A stretch of DNA of 64,000 nucleotides, from assembly GCF_001955535.1 (NCBI RefSeq), contig NZ_MPVN01000005.1:1-64000 (forward strand). The letters are read 5' to 3'. This DNA comes from Paenibacillus sp. FSL H7-0326 (GTDB taxonomy: Bacteria > Bacillota > Bacilli > Paenibacillales > Paenibacillaceae). Positions 9,068 through 17,785 of the stretch are shown here, one piece after another. The notes beneath the pieces are model-generated. The model searched no databases and had not been told where the DNA came from. It was given only the letters and a program-made list of their open reading frames with translations. Numbering within the stretch: the stretch's first letter is position 1; the number at the start of each line of letters is the position of its first letter. The position numbers were made by a program, and so were the translations under genes.

Positions 9068-9103
9068 AAAAAAAGACCCGGAGTTCATATTGAACTCCGG
9101 ATC
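9068..9103 (-). terminator. terminator after the TerC gene
   Basis: Hairpin with 13-base arms (CCGGAGTTCA/TGAACTCCGG core) and a run of T on the minus strand, located between terC and the moxR start. Confidence 0.9.
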
Positions 9104-9129
9104 TCATCCTCAGTTAGTGCTCTATAAAA

Positions 9130-9951
9130 TTAATTCGATGTATCTTTACCAGGCTGTACTTCTTCGACTTCCTTCGTTGCCACATCCTCGGCAGGAACTT
9201 CTTTCTTCGAAGAAGCGAACCATCCAACAACAGCGATCAGCACAAGCACAATATAGAAGCTAGCTTTCCATGCTGCATTATGTGGGAAGTGCTCATCAAT
9301 CAGAGCTACATCAGGGTGAGCCAGTGTAATTACTGCCAGTTTAACCCCTACCCAGCCTACGATAACGAAGGCCGCAAGCTCAAGACCTGGACGTTGCTGC
9401 AGCAATTTAACAAAGAAGGTCGCTGCGAAACGCATGATCACAAGCCCGATGAATCCGCCTAAGAAGATAACGATGAATTGTCCGCCATCCAAACCGCCGA
9501 TTGCAGGTATTCCACTTGGAGGCAGGGCAACAGCAAGAGCTACCGCTGCAAGAATGGAATCAACCGCAAAAGCGATATCGGCAACTTCGACTTTGAGTAC
9601 CGTCATCCAGAAACCGGACTGCTTCTTCTGCTTCTCCGGCTTAGGCTTCGCATCCTCTGTCTGCCTCTTGCCAACAAAGTGTTTGACCACATGATTTATG
9701 GAAATATATAAGAGGTAAAGCGCACCAATAGCCTGTACCTGCCATACATCCACCAGGAACGAGATAATAAACAGTGACCCCAAACGAAATACGAATGCAC
9801 CAAGCAAACCGTAGAACAACGCCTTCTTACGCTGATCCTCAGGCAGGTGCTTAACCATGATTGCGAGAACCAGGGCATTATCTGCCGCAAGTAATCCCTC
9901 TAGAGCAACGAGCACAAGCAGTACCCATGCATACTCTAAAAACAGCTCCAT
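9130..9951 (-). CDS. TerC-family integral membrane protein (YkoY-like, manganese efflux)
   Basis: A 273-residue polytopic protein with the family motifs EGLLAADNAL near the N-terminus and VEVADIAFAVDSILAAVA in the middle. The paired acidic residues in those helices are diagnostic of TerC and probably bind metal. A hydrophilic loop rich in Lys/Gln (about 95-110) and an acidic C-terminal tail follow. TerC proteins such as YkoY help export Mn2+ or metallate secreted enzymes. The Mn2+ riboswitch directly upstream supports that role. AGGAGGATG leads into the start. Confidence 0.93.
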   Translation of the reverse strand: MELFLEYAWVLLVLVALEGLLAADNALVLAIMVKHLPEDQRKKALFYGLLGAFVFRLGSLFIISFLVDVWQVQAIGALYLLYISINHVVKHFVGKRQTEDAKPKPEKQKKQSGFWMTVLKVEVADIAFAVDSILAAVALAVALPPSGIPAIGGLDGGQFIVIFLGGFIGLVIMRFAATFFVKLLQQRPGLELAAFVIVGWVGVKLAVITLAHPDVALIDEHFPHNAAWKASFYIVLVLIAVVGWFASSKKEVPAEDVATKEVEEVQPGKDTSN

Positions 9952-10014
9952 GAAACATCCTCCTAGTAATAAAATAAATTAAAAAAAACCTTCACCGGCC
10001 GGCAAAGGTCTCAC

Positions 10015-10053
10015 AAAAAAGAGACCTCTACCACAGTCTGTGGTAAAGGTCTC
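10015..10053 (-). terminator. Mn-riboswitch terminator in the terC leader
   Basis: On the minus strand GAGACCTTTACCACA pairs with TGTGGTAGAGGTCTC and is followed by TTTTTT. The 5' arm overlaps the 3' strand of the aptamer P1, so terminator and aptamer exclude each other. Confidence 0.88.
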
Positions 10054-10134
10054 GCTAACAACGAATGGTTGCCAACAAAGCCGGGGACTATTCCCGAACT
10101 GACGACTTTGCTGTACAGCTACTCCCCTTTAATC
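10042..10134 (-). promoter_or_regulatory. yybP-ykoY manganese riboswitch
   Basis: The minus strand reads AAAGGGGAGTAGCTG near the 5' end and TTAGCGAGACCTTTACC at the 3' end, with a CCGGCTTTGTTGGCAACCA stretch between; these are the conserved elements of this Mn2+ sensor. AAAGG pairs with CCTTT to form P1. Mn2+ binding should hold P1 together, break the terminator and switch terC on. Confidence 0.93.
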
Positions 10135-10179
10135 ACGTTCCTGCTTAACTGATATGATGATCAGCTAAACCGTGATATA

Positions 10180-10208
10180 AACATATTAAAATCAGAGCTT
10201 GAAGTCAA
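10180..10208 (-). promoter_or_regulatory. promoter for the Mn riboswitch-terC transcript
   Basis: TTGACT (10203-10208), 17 bases, TATGTT (10180-10185) on the minus strand, about 45 bases before the aptamer. Confidence 0.65.
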
Positions 10209-10290
10209 GCATTTTTTGACAATGCATGAATTCCAAGTCTTATCAACGGTTTGCCGGATTTGTATGCATAAAATTGGAATTTCCTACTGT

Positions 10291-11691
10291 TTACTTAGCG
10301 TAGACGACAATTTCTCCTGTTCCACGGACCAGGGATTTTACCTCGAAATGGGCAGCATTCAGTAAGGATCTTAATGGAAGCCACATTACTCCGTTTTCCA
10401 TATAAATATCGGTCTCTGCTGTATATCCGTGTTCTGAAACAGTGACCATCTGCTCGTCCGCTCTTACCGTAATTGCTCTATTTCCAAACACCGTTTCAGC
10501 ACTGCGCTCAGTTGTATTCCACTTCACTGCGCCTCCGAATTTCTCGATTACATCTCTGAGAGGAACGATATACTGTCCATTCTCTAACCGGTATTCGCCG
10601 AACTTGAGCTCTGCCACCTGTTTACCTGCCTCAATGACAAGCGCAGGTCCCTCCTCGAATAGTTCAGCGTTAGGAGCGATAACATTATTTATCCATTTGC
10701 TGCTCGGCTGAAACTTCTTCTTCGTGGATTCATCATTTTTCACACGGAACTGAACCGGCTTCTCCGCAGGATCGAGCACGGCAAACTGGTACTTGTGTTT
10801 CTGATAGTATTCTATAATGTCCGGCAAGGCTTTAACGGTCTCGCCATGATTTCCTCCATCATGCAGCAGAATAACCAGGTCTTTATCTGAGCTGACCTCT
10901 GTTGCCTGCTGAGTGATTTCTGCTGCCGGGACTCCGCTGCGCTTCGAATCACCGCTGTCCACATTCCAATCCACAACGGAATAACCTGCCTGCTTCATCA
11001 GTTCAAAATAGGTCTCGTCGAAATGACCAAACGTTCCTCCAGGTGCGCGAACCAGCTGCGGTCTACTGCCGGTAATATGTCGAATTGCTTCTTCTGTTTC
11101 TTTGATCTGTGACCAAAAATCAGGGAAATTATCATAAAGTTCATCATAATTGTGATTATACGTATGATTGCCGATGGCATGCCCTTCTTCATGCATTCGA
11201 TAGACCAGTTCAGGATACGTCTCTACATATTTTCCAAGTACAAAAAAAGTAGCAGGCACCTTGTAACTCTCCAATATATCGAGTACTTCAGCAGTGTGCT
11301 TGCCCGGGCCGTCATCAAAGGTTAAGTAAACGGTCTTTGGGCTGGCTTGAGGATCAGACTTCTCCTTTGTTTCTGCGGATACTTCATTCAGACGACGATT
11401 AGCTTCTTTTACTGCACTTGCTTCCTGCTTATTTGCTGCCTGAACAGCTGTCTCTTTTGGCTTCGAATGGTTGAGGTTACGGTGAGCTGCATAAGCTATT
11501 TGAGTGATTTCTGCCTGTGGTGAATAATTCACTTCTCTATCTTCAGCGATTACAGAGCTGTTATCTAATCTGCTTTCTTTTTCCGCAGAGGAATTGGCCG
11601 AGCTAATGATTTGGGAAGGAACGATGTACGCTGTTATTGCCAATATAACCAAGACAACCATACCTGCTACGATATTCATTTTCGCTTTCAT
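10291..11691 (-). CDS. polysaccharide deacetylase (NodB fold) with C-terminal copper-amine-oxidase-N-like domain
   Basis: An exported or membrane-anchored carbohydrate esterase family 4 protein. It has an N-terminal hydrophobic anchor (VAGMVVLVILAITAYIVP), a low-complexity linker, then the NodB domain: TFDDGPGKHT (catalytic Asp and metal Asp), the metal His pair in GNHTYNHN, RAPGGTFG, VDWNVDSGD and ILLHDGGNH. The last ~110 residues resemble the copper amine oxidase N-terminal-like wall domain common in Paenibacillus. Likely substrate is peptidoglycan or another cell-wall glycan. The start at 11691 is preferred for a GGGGG run 8 bases upstream. In-frame ATGs also exist at 11697 and 11706 but lack a ribosome site. 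Confidence 0.9.
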   Translation of the reverse strand: MKAKMNIVAGMVVLVILAITAYIVPSQIISSANSSAEKESRLDNSSVIAEDREVNYSPQAEITQIAYAAHRNLNHSKPKETAVQAANKQEASAVKEANRRLNEVSAETKEKSDPQASPKTVYLTFDDGPGKHTAEVLDILESYKVPATFFVLGKYVETYPELVYRMHEEGHAIGNHTYNHNYDELYDNFPDFWSQIKETEEAIRHITGSRPQLVRAPGGTFGHFDETYFELMKQAGYSVVDWNVDSGDSKRSGVPAAEITQQATEVSSDKDLVILLHDGGNHGETVKALPDIIEYYQKHKYQFAVLDPAEKPVQFRVKNDESTKKKFQPSSKWINNVIAPNAELFEEGPALVIEAGKQVAELKFGEYRLENGQYIVPLRDVIEKFGGAVKWNTTERSAETVFGNRAITVRADEQMVTVSEHGYTAETDIYMENGVMWLPLRSLLNAAHFEVKSLVRGTGEIVVYAK

Positions 11692-11852
11692 CCTCATTGC
11701 CCCCATCTTTTATATTCAATAAGTAGATTTTGAGATTCACAATGCTATCTTATGAAACGGGCGGCTAAAAAAGACTATACAATTGCAAATCCCTAGATTC
11801 ATATTTTTGGATGAAGTCGGATTCATAAAGGGCATTTAGGGTTATTTCCTAT

Positions 11853-11881
11853 AAAAAAAGCCGATCCTTAATTGGACCGGC
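11853..11881 (-). terminator. terminator after bcp
   Basis: Hairpin GCCGGTCC/GGATCGGC followed by a run of seven T on the minus strand. Confidence 0.85.
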
Positions 11882-11907
11882 AGATCTACTCGACTTCTGG
11901 ATCGAGA

Positions 11908-12381
11908 CTACTTCTCCATATTGTTCTGAATAAACGCAAGCGCATCATCAATATGGCCCTTCACTTTAACCTTACGCCACTCTTTCACTAATATCCCTTC
12001 TTCATTAATTAAAAAGGTGGAGCGAACGATACCCATATACTCTTTGCCGTACAGCTTTTTGAGCTGCCAGACACCGTATAATTCAGACACCTGATGGTCC
12101 TCGTCTGACAACAGTGTAAATGGAAGTTCATACTTGGCAATAAATTTATCGTGACGGCTTACTGGATCCGTACTTACTCCTAAGATCACAGTATTCAGTG
12201 TGCTGAACGATGCATGAGCATCTCGAAACTGGCATGCTTCATCCGTACAGGAAGCCGTCATATCCTTGGGATAAAAGTAGAGTACAACGCGTTTACCGCG
12301 ATAGTCCGACAACCGAACCTTCTGTCCTCCGCTTCCTTCAAGCACAAAATCAGGCGCCTTTGCGCCAATGGTTAGTTCCAT
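11908..12381 (-). CDS. bcp: thioredoxin-dependent thiol peroxidase (Bcp/PrxQ peroxiredoxin)
   Basis: 157 residues, the usual Bcp length. It reduces hydrogen peroxide and organic hydroperoxides using thioredoxin. The peroxidatic Cys is in TASCTDEACQF, with the resolving Cys five residues on, the PrxQ arrangement. The canonical PGCT is replaced by ASCT. YFYPKDMT before it and GVSTDPVSRHDKFIAKYELPF after it are family signatures. Cytoplasmic. Confidence 0.95.
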   Translation of the reverse strand: MELTIGAKAPDFVLEGSGGQKVRLSDYRGKRVVLYFYPKDMTASCTDEACQFRDAHASFSTLNTVILGVSTDPVSRHDKFIAKYELPFTLLSDEDHQVSELYGVWQLKKLYGKEYMGIVRSTFLINEEGILVKEWRKVKVKGHIDDALAFIQNNMEK

Positions 12382-12554
12382 GTTGCAGCAATCCCTTCTT
12401 CTATTATGTTGCCTTCATGTGCACAGGCCATCCCGAATTGATTTGTATCCCTAAAAGAACTTATAATGTACAGGATATCATATGTATATTATTGTAAATC
12501 AACGCCTTCTTGACCTTTATATAACTCATGTGACTGTGAAAGGAAGAGCTCCAG

Positions 12555-13574
12555 ATGACCAAGAAGACCAAACGAATTCTGTGGACCGTTGTTACCGTTG
12601 TGATCCTTGCTGTCTTACTGCCTGCAGCTTATTATTTTACTTCGGTTGTAAATGAACTTCAAGATTTGCAGAAGGAAGGTGAGGAGTCCCCTTTCTATAA
12701 CGTCGAGAAGGTAGACCAGGAGAGAACACCCGAGCCACCAAAATGGGAAGGTAAAGAACCTGTGAACATCCTGCTCATGGGCGTTGACGCCAGAGGCATG
12801 GCCGAAGGTGAAATACCAAGATCAGATACGATGATGGTTGCCTCTCTCAACCCGGTTACCAAGAAGATTTCACTGTTCTCTCTCCTTCGAGATACATACA
12901 CCGAAATTCCCGGATACGGCAGCGATCGCATCAATACTGCGATTACCCACGGCCCTAATGTAGCGATGCAGGCAGCCAGTGATCTGCTCGGCATACCTGT
13001 TCAGTATTACGTCTATACGGACTTCCAAGGCTTTATCGCGCTGGTCGATGCGATCGGCGGCATTGAATTTGAGGTTGAAAAAGATATGCACTATGTCAGC
13101 AAGGCAGATCATCATGAATATGATATTGACCTTAAGCAAGGGCTGCAGCATCTGGATGGTGAAAAGGCATTAATGTATGTCCGATTCCGGCATGATGCCA
13201 TGTCGGATTTCTCAAGAACCGAACGGCAGCGTGAGCTGATCGGTGCCATTGCGGATAAAATGCAGACAACAACGTCAATAGCCAAGCTGCCAACCATTTT
13301 GAATGAGGTCAATCCATATATCGATACGAATCTCACCTTAAATGACATGTGGAAGCTGGCCTCTCTTGGATATCAGAGCAATTTTCAGGGCAGTGAGCAG
13401 ATACCACCAATGAGCCTGCTTGTTGAAGAGAAAATCGGCGGTGCTGCTGTTCTTAGCGTAAGAAATGAAGAGGAATTAAAAACCTATGTTCAAGAGATTG
13501 TTAACCCAACAGAAACGGAAAAGGTTAATGATCCAACGACCATCGACAAATCAGCCAGCGGCGACAGTCAGTAG
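12555..13574 (+). CDS. LytR-CpsA-Psr (LCP) family cell-wall glycopolymer transferase
   Basis: 339 residues with one N-terminal membrane anchor (about 8-28) and an extracytoplasmic LCP domain. Signatures include NILLMGVDARG, RSDTMMVASLNP, LLRDTYTEIPGYGSDRINTA and the late VRFRHDAMSDFSRTERQ. The conserved arginines and aspartates bind the polyprenyl pyrophosphate substrate. These enzymes attach teichoic-acid-type or other anionic polymers to peptidoglycan. AAAGGAAG precedes the ATG. Single gene, closed by a terminator at 13662. Confidence 0.95.
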   Translation: MTKKTKRILWTVVTVVILAVLLPAAYYFTSVVNELQDLQKEGEESPFYNVEKVDQERTPEPPKWEGKEPVNILLMGVDARGMAEGEIPRSDTMMVASLNPVTKKISLFSLLRDTYTEIPGYGSDRINTAITHGPNVAMQAASDLLGIPVQYYVYTDFQGFIALVDAIGGIEFEVEKDMHYVSKADHHEYDIDLKQGLQHLDGEKALMYVRFRHDAMSDFSRTERQRELIGAIADKMQTTTSIAKLPTILNEVNPYIDTNLTLNDMWKLASLGYQSNFQGSEQIPPMSLLVEEKIGGAAVLSVRNEEELKTYVQEIVNPTETEKVNDPTTIDKSASGDSQ

Positions 13575-13661
13575 GCAGCTTGCCAGAAGTTATATTCAAT
13601 CCTGCTGCCTCCCTGCCATAACCATTCACGAAGTGATATACTATAATAGATAAGAACAAGT

Positions 13662-13685
13662 AAGGGCAGCGAAAGCTGCCCTTTT
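13662..13685 (+). terminator. terminator after the LCP gene
   Basis: GGGCAGC/GCTGCCC hairpin with a GAAA loop followed by TTTT, between the LCP gene and hemL. Confidence 0.85.
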
Positions 13686-13743
13686 GAGTTGTCCGCCTGG
13701 AGACTTAACTTTACAATATAGAAATGCAGAAAGGATGATATAA

Positions 13744-15057
13744 ATGAATCGTACGCAATCGGAGCATCATTACGCTGAGGCTCTTGAACATATTGTTGGA
13801 GGCGTCAACAGTCCTTCACGTTCTTTTAAGGCCGTTGGAGGCGGTGCACCTGTATTTATGAAGCGTGGAGAAGGAGCTTACTTCTATGACGTGGATGACA
13901 ACCGCTACATAGACTACTTGGCAGCCTATGGTCCAATAATTACGGGACATGCCCATCCGCATATTACGAAAGCCATTACGGATGCAGCAGTGAATGGAAC
14001 ATTATACGGTACACCGACTACACTTGAGATCAAGCTAGCCAAAATGCTGAAGGAAGCCATCCCCTCCATGGATAAAGTTCGCTTTGTCAACTCCGGTACG
14101 GAGGCCGTCATGACGACGATCCGCGTAGCCCGTGCCTATACGAAGCGAAACAAAATCATCAAGTTTGCCGGTAACTATCATGGCCACTCGGATCTGGTAC
14201 TCGTTGCTGCAGGCTCTGGTCCTGCGACACTCGGAATACCGGACAGTGCGGGTATTCCTGCAAGCATTGCTCAGGAGGTCATTACTGTACCTTACAATGA
14301 TCTTGGCGGTCTGGAAGAAGCACTGAAGACATGGGGCCATGATGTTGCGGCCGTCATGGTTGAGCCGATTGTCGGCAATTTCGGTATGGTAATGCCAAAG
14401 CCCGGATTTCTCGAAGGACTGGTTAAGCTTGCGCATGAGCATGGCTCGCTTGTTATTTACGATGAGGTCATTACCGCATTCCGCTTCCACTACGGTTCGA
14501 CGCAAACCTATGCGGGACTGGATAACCATGATCTGATCAAACCGGACCTGACTGCCCTCGGAAAAATCATCGGAGGAGGACTCCCTATCGGAGCTTATGG
14601 CGGATCGAAGGAGATTATGGAGCAGGTTGCTCCGCTGGGTCCCGCCTATCAGGCCGGAACCATGGCTGGTAATCCAGCTTCGATCTCCGCAGGAATTGCT
14701 TGTCTTGAGGTGCTGAGTCAGCCTGGTGTGTACGAGGAAATGGAACGCCTGACGATTAAATTGACAGATGGGATTAAAGCTGCTGCTGATCGATACGGTA
14801 TTCCGCTGACCATTAACCGGATTCGCGGCTCGTTCTCTACCCATTTCTGCGATCATCCGGTCACGAATTATGAAGAGGCCCAGGATACGGATGGAGAAGC
14901 GTTTGCGGCATTCTTCCGCCATATGCTGAACCGCGGTGTCCATCTGGCCCCTTCCAAGTATGAAGCATGGTTTCTAACCACCGCGCATACAGAGGCAGAT
15001 ATTGATGCCACCATTGAAGCGGCCGAGCAATCCTTTAAAGCAATGGCAGAAGCCTAA
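13744..15057 (+). CDS. hemL: glutamate-1-semialdehyde 2,1-aminomutase
   Basis: 437 residues. Converts glutamate-1-semialdehyde to 5-aminolevulinate in the C5 route to haem, using PLP/PMP. Signatures are GGVNSPSRSFKAVGG at the N-terminus, NSGTEAVMTTIRVARAYT, the YDEVITAFRFHYG region (PLP Asp/Val) and the PLP lysine in ALGKIIGGGLPIGAYGG. The start has AAAGGATG 7 bases upstream. It stands apart from other haem genes, like GsaB of B. subtilis, so it may be a second aminomutase paralogue. That cannot be judged from this window. Confidence 0.95.
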   Translation: MNRTQSEHHYAEALEHIVGGVNSPSRSFKAVGGGAPVFMKRGEGAYFYDVDDNRYIDYLAAYGPIITGHAHPHITKAITDAAVNGTLYGTPTTLEIKLAKMLKEAIPSMDKVRFVNSGTEAVMTTIRVARAYTKRNKIIKFAGNYHGHSDLVLVAAGSGPATLGIPDSAGIPASIAQEVITVPYNDLGGLEEALKTWGHDVAAVMVEPIVGNFGMVMPKPGFLEGLVKLAHEHGSLVIYDEVITAFRFHYGSTQTYAGLDNHDLIKPDLTALGKIIGGGLPIGAYGGSKEIMEQVAPLGPAYQAGTMAGNPASISAGIACLEVLSQPGVYEEMERLTIKLTDGIKAAADRYGIPLTINRIRGSFSTHFCDHPVTNYEEAQDTDGEAFAAFFRHMLNRGVHLAPSKYEAWFLTTAHTEADIDATIEAAEQSFKAMAEA

Positions 15058-15074
15058 ACTATATAATAATGATT

Positions 15075-15124
15075 AGAAGCTGCGGCTTTCAGGAGGGACA
15101 ATCCTCCTGGAAGCCGCAGCTTCT
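15075..15124 (+). terminator. strong terminator after hemL
   Basis: Very long hairpin, 22-base arms with two mismatches (AAGCTGCGGCTT/AAGCCGCAGCTT and CAGGAGG/CCTCCTG), then TTCTTTAT. Confidence 0.9.
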
Positions 15125-15151
15125 TTATATCCTTACGCCATATTTTCTTTG

Positions 15152-15182
15152 TGAATGAAAATTTATACAGCTGCGCACAATG
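15152..15182 (+). promoter_or_regulatory. possible SigG-type promoter for the germination operon
   Basis: TGAATG (15152-15157), 18 bases, CACAATG (15176-15182) partly fits the forespore SigG consensus, which would suit a germinant-receptor operon. This is a weak match judged by eye. Confidence 0.3.
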
Positions 15183-15243
15183 AAATAAGTCTCTCGATAT
15201 ATTTTCAATGGTGAGCGTATCTAAACAAGAAAGAGGCTGTTTA

Positions 15244-16359
15244 ATGAATCCAGTCAAACCTTCCTTTTTGCAAGCGGCGATGCTGATCATGCTCTCTGTG
15301 GGCTTAAGCAATCATGTGTTTATTATTCCGGTTCTGCTCCAAGTCGCAGGTCGGGATTCCTGGCTGTCTGTAGTGATCTCTTCCCTCCCCATCATCCTGT
15401 TTACCTTGGTGGTATTTCTCATATCCAAGCAACTGAAAGAAAATACGCTGGCTGAATGGCTATCAAGTAATTTGGGCAAGGCAGGCGGGTTTCTGTTCAA
15501 GCTGATCAGTTCGATTTATTTCCTCCAGGTCAGTTATTTTACCTTCTATGACACGGCCATGTGGGCAAAATCATCGTACTTGATAGAGTCCCCCATGTTT
15601 GTGATTGGTTTGATTCTGGCCTTACTCTCTGTATTAACAGCCTGTTTGGGAATGCGTACTTTGGCTTTCGCTTCTGGCATTTTGCTGCCTCTGGTCGTCA
15701 TCTTTGGCTTCTACGTTGCTACCGTCAACGTGCAGTACAAAGACTATAATCGACTTCTGCCCTTATTCGAGCACGGATACACTCCCTTGTTCAAAGGCGT
15801 ATTTTACAGTCTGTCAGGCTGGTTTGAGCTTGCGCTAATCCTATTCATCCAGCCCTATCTCTCGAAGAAATTCAAGCTTTGGCAGCTGCTTCTCCTCATG
15901 TTTATTATGATCGGCCTGACATTCGGCCCACTGACCGGAGCTATCATGGAGTTCGGTCCGTATGAGGCAGAACACATGCGATATCCTGCATTCGAGGAAT
16001 GGAGGATTGCCTCACTTGGGAAATATATCACCCAGACGGACTTTTTCTCTATTTATCAATGGCTTGCTGGAGCCTTCACCCGAATTAGTCTTGCCATGTA
16101 TATTGCCATTGTGGTTTGGGACATTAAGAAGAAACGCAATCTGCTCTTCATTATCTGGGGAATCCTGTTAAGCGCAAGTTTGATTTACCCTATGAATGAC
16201 ACTGTCTTTCAGAACCTGCTCATCACTTTGATTTTCCCAGTCAATTTTGCTTACTTCAGCTTTTTAATCGTTATTGCTCTGATGGCCATTCCAATCGGGA
16301 AGCTTAAGAAAAAAAGGAGGGGAAACGGTGCAACCTCACGAGAAAGAAGCTCACCTTAA
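15244..16359 (+). CDS. spore germination receptor B subunit (GerAB/GerKB family)
   Basis: 371 residues, ten or so membrane spans, member of the amino-acid-permease-like GerB family. It forms the membrane-embedded ligand-sensing part of a GerA-type germinant receptor in the spore inner membrane. The start at 15244 (MNPVKPSFLQAAMLIML) is chosen because an AGAGG sits 8 bases upstream, while the upstream in-frame GTG/ATG codons lack one. The 3' end overlaps the A-subunit gene by 32 bases. The order B-A-C differs from the A-B-C order of gerA and resembles variants seen in Paenibacillus. Confidence 0.9.
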   Translation: MNPVKPSFLQAAMLIMLSVGLSNHVFIIPVLLQVAGRDSWLSVVISSLPIILFTLVVFLISKQLKENTLAEWLSSNLGKAGGFLFKLISSIYFLQVSYFTFYDTAMWAKSSYLIESPMFVIGLILALLSVLTACLGMRTLAFASGILLPLVVIFGFYVATVNVQYKDYNRLLPLFEHGYTPLFKGVFYSLSGWFELALILFIQPYLSKKFKLWQLLLLMFIMIGLTFGPLTGAIMEFGPYEAEHMRYPAFEEWRIASLGKYITQTDFFSIYQWLAGAFTRISLAMYIAIVVWDIKKKRNLLFIIWGILLSASLIYPMNDTVFQNLLITLIFPVNFAYFSFLIVIALMAIPIGKLKKKRRGNGATSRERSSP

Positions 16360-17785
16360 TTATGAAATGCTGAACAACTTGTTTCAGAACTGCGCCGACG
16401 TCGTCGTGCACCATTTTACAGATATGTCCACGCCCATCACGCTGGTGTATTGCGACGGATTGACGGATCAGAAAACGATTAACGAAATTGTATTGCCACG
16501 TCTTACCTCTGTGGACTTGACTGATAGCTCCAATCTCTCTTCCAGGCTGGCTCTCACCTTGAATGAAATTGAATACCCTGTTGATTCCGTTCAAATTGAA
16601 GAACCGGTATTCAGTGGACAGCTTCTGATCTTGACTGGAAGTGAACAGAATTCTCGAATATACACACTGGACATTGCCAGTGTACCGGGCAGAATGCCGG
16701 AGGAATCTGCACTTGAATCGGCGGTGAAGGGGGCACGAGACGGATTTACCGAGGAGCTTGCAATCAACGTTGGATTGATTCGGAAGCGGCTGCGAACCAA
16801 ATCCTTTTGCTATGAGCAATTTGTAACCGGCGAGCGCTCACATACCAAGATTGCTCTGTTCTATGTAGAAGATATTATCAATCCAGAGATCTTAAAAACC
16901 ATCCGGGAGCGGTTGAGTCAGATTAATATAGATGGGCTCGTTGGGTCATCTATCATTGAACGAACCATTATGGGCAGCATTCCGTCCATTCTGCCGCTCA
17001 CGGATATGACGCAGCGTCCCGACTATATTGTCACATCTCTCCTGAATGGCCGTTTCGCTGTCATGATGGATGGATCCCCCGTTGCACATATTGCACCGAC
17101 AACACTGTTTAACCAGATCCATTCGCCAGAAGACGCCAGCACGCCTTTTTTTATGGTCGCTGTAGAAAGGCTGCTTCGAATCTTCGGTCTTCTGGTTGCT
17201 TCTCTCTTCCCTGGTTTCTATATTGGTCTGACGACCTTTAATCTCGAGCAGATTCCGCTGCCGCTCCTGGCTACGGTTGCCGGTACACGGGTCGGACTGC
17301 CGCTCCCCGTTCCGCTCGAAACATTTATGATGATTGCGATGTTCGAATTGTTCAACGAGGCAGGAAGGAGACTTCCACGCGCGCTTGGGCAGACGGTTAC
17401 GGTCGTAGGAGGACTGATCATTGGTGATGCAGCAATCCGCGCAGGGGTTACTTCCCCGACCATTATTGTCGCTGTCGCCATCTCCGTTATCTCTTCCTAT
17501 ATGCTTGTTAATACGGTCCTTAGTTCGGTAACATCGCTCATTCGGCTGTTCATACTTGCGTTTGCTTCATTTTTGGGAATGTATGGTTTCTTTATTGCAA
17601 CATTCATTCTTGTTATTCATCTGGCCTCACTTGAAAGTTACGGCGTTCGCTACCTGTCTCCCATCACGCCTCTTAAGCTTGGGGATGCCATACAAACCGT
17701 TCTCATGAAGCCAAGCTTTGGACGCAAGAAACGACCTGAATCCCTGCAAACTCAGGATAGCACACGTAACGGTAACAAATCATGA
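16328..17785 (+). CDS. spore germination receptor A subunit (GerAA/GerKA family)
   Basis: 485 residues, starting with GTG at 16328 after AGGAGGGG inside the end of the B gene. A soluble N-terminal domain (about 1-265) is followed by about five membrane spans with family signatures PGFYIGLTTFN and EALGxxG-like GRRLPRALGQTVTVVGGLIIGDAAIRAG. The C-terminus is a short basic tail. Together with the B and C proteins it detects a small-molecule germinant and triggers spore germination. It overlaps the C gene by 4 bases (ATGA), so the operon is translationally coupled. Confidence 0.95.
   Translation: MQPHEKEAHLNYEMLNNLFQNCADVVVHHFTDMSTPITLVYCDGLTDQKTINEIVLPRLTSVDLTDSSNLSSRLALTLNEIEYPVDSVQIEEPVFSGQLLILTGSEQNSRIYTLDIASVPGRMPEESALESAVKGARDGFTEELAINVGLIRKRLRTKSFCYEQFVTGERSHTKIALFYVEDIINPEILKTIRERLSQINIDGLVGSSIIERTIMGSIPSILPLTDMTQRPDYIVTSLLNGRFAVMMDGSPVAHIAPTTLFNQIHSPEDASTPFFMVAVERLLRIFGLLVASLFPGFYIGLTTFNLEQIPLPLLATVAGTRVGLPLPVPLETFMMIAMFELFNEAGRRLPRALGQTVTVVGGLIIGDAAIRAGVTSPTIIVAVAISVISSYMLVNTVLSSVTSLIRLFILAFASFLGMYGFFIATFILVIHLASLESYGVRYLSPITPLKLGDAIQTVLMKPSFGRKKRPESLQTQDSTRNGNKS

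Noticed and set aside
14035..14943. 300-codon frame antisense to hemL
   Set aside because: It is the complement of a clear hemL and has no recognisable domain.
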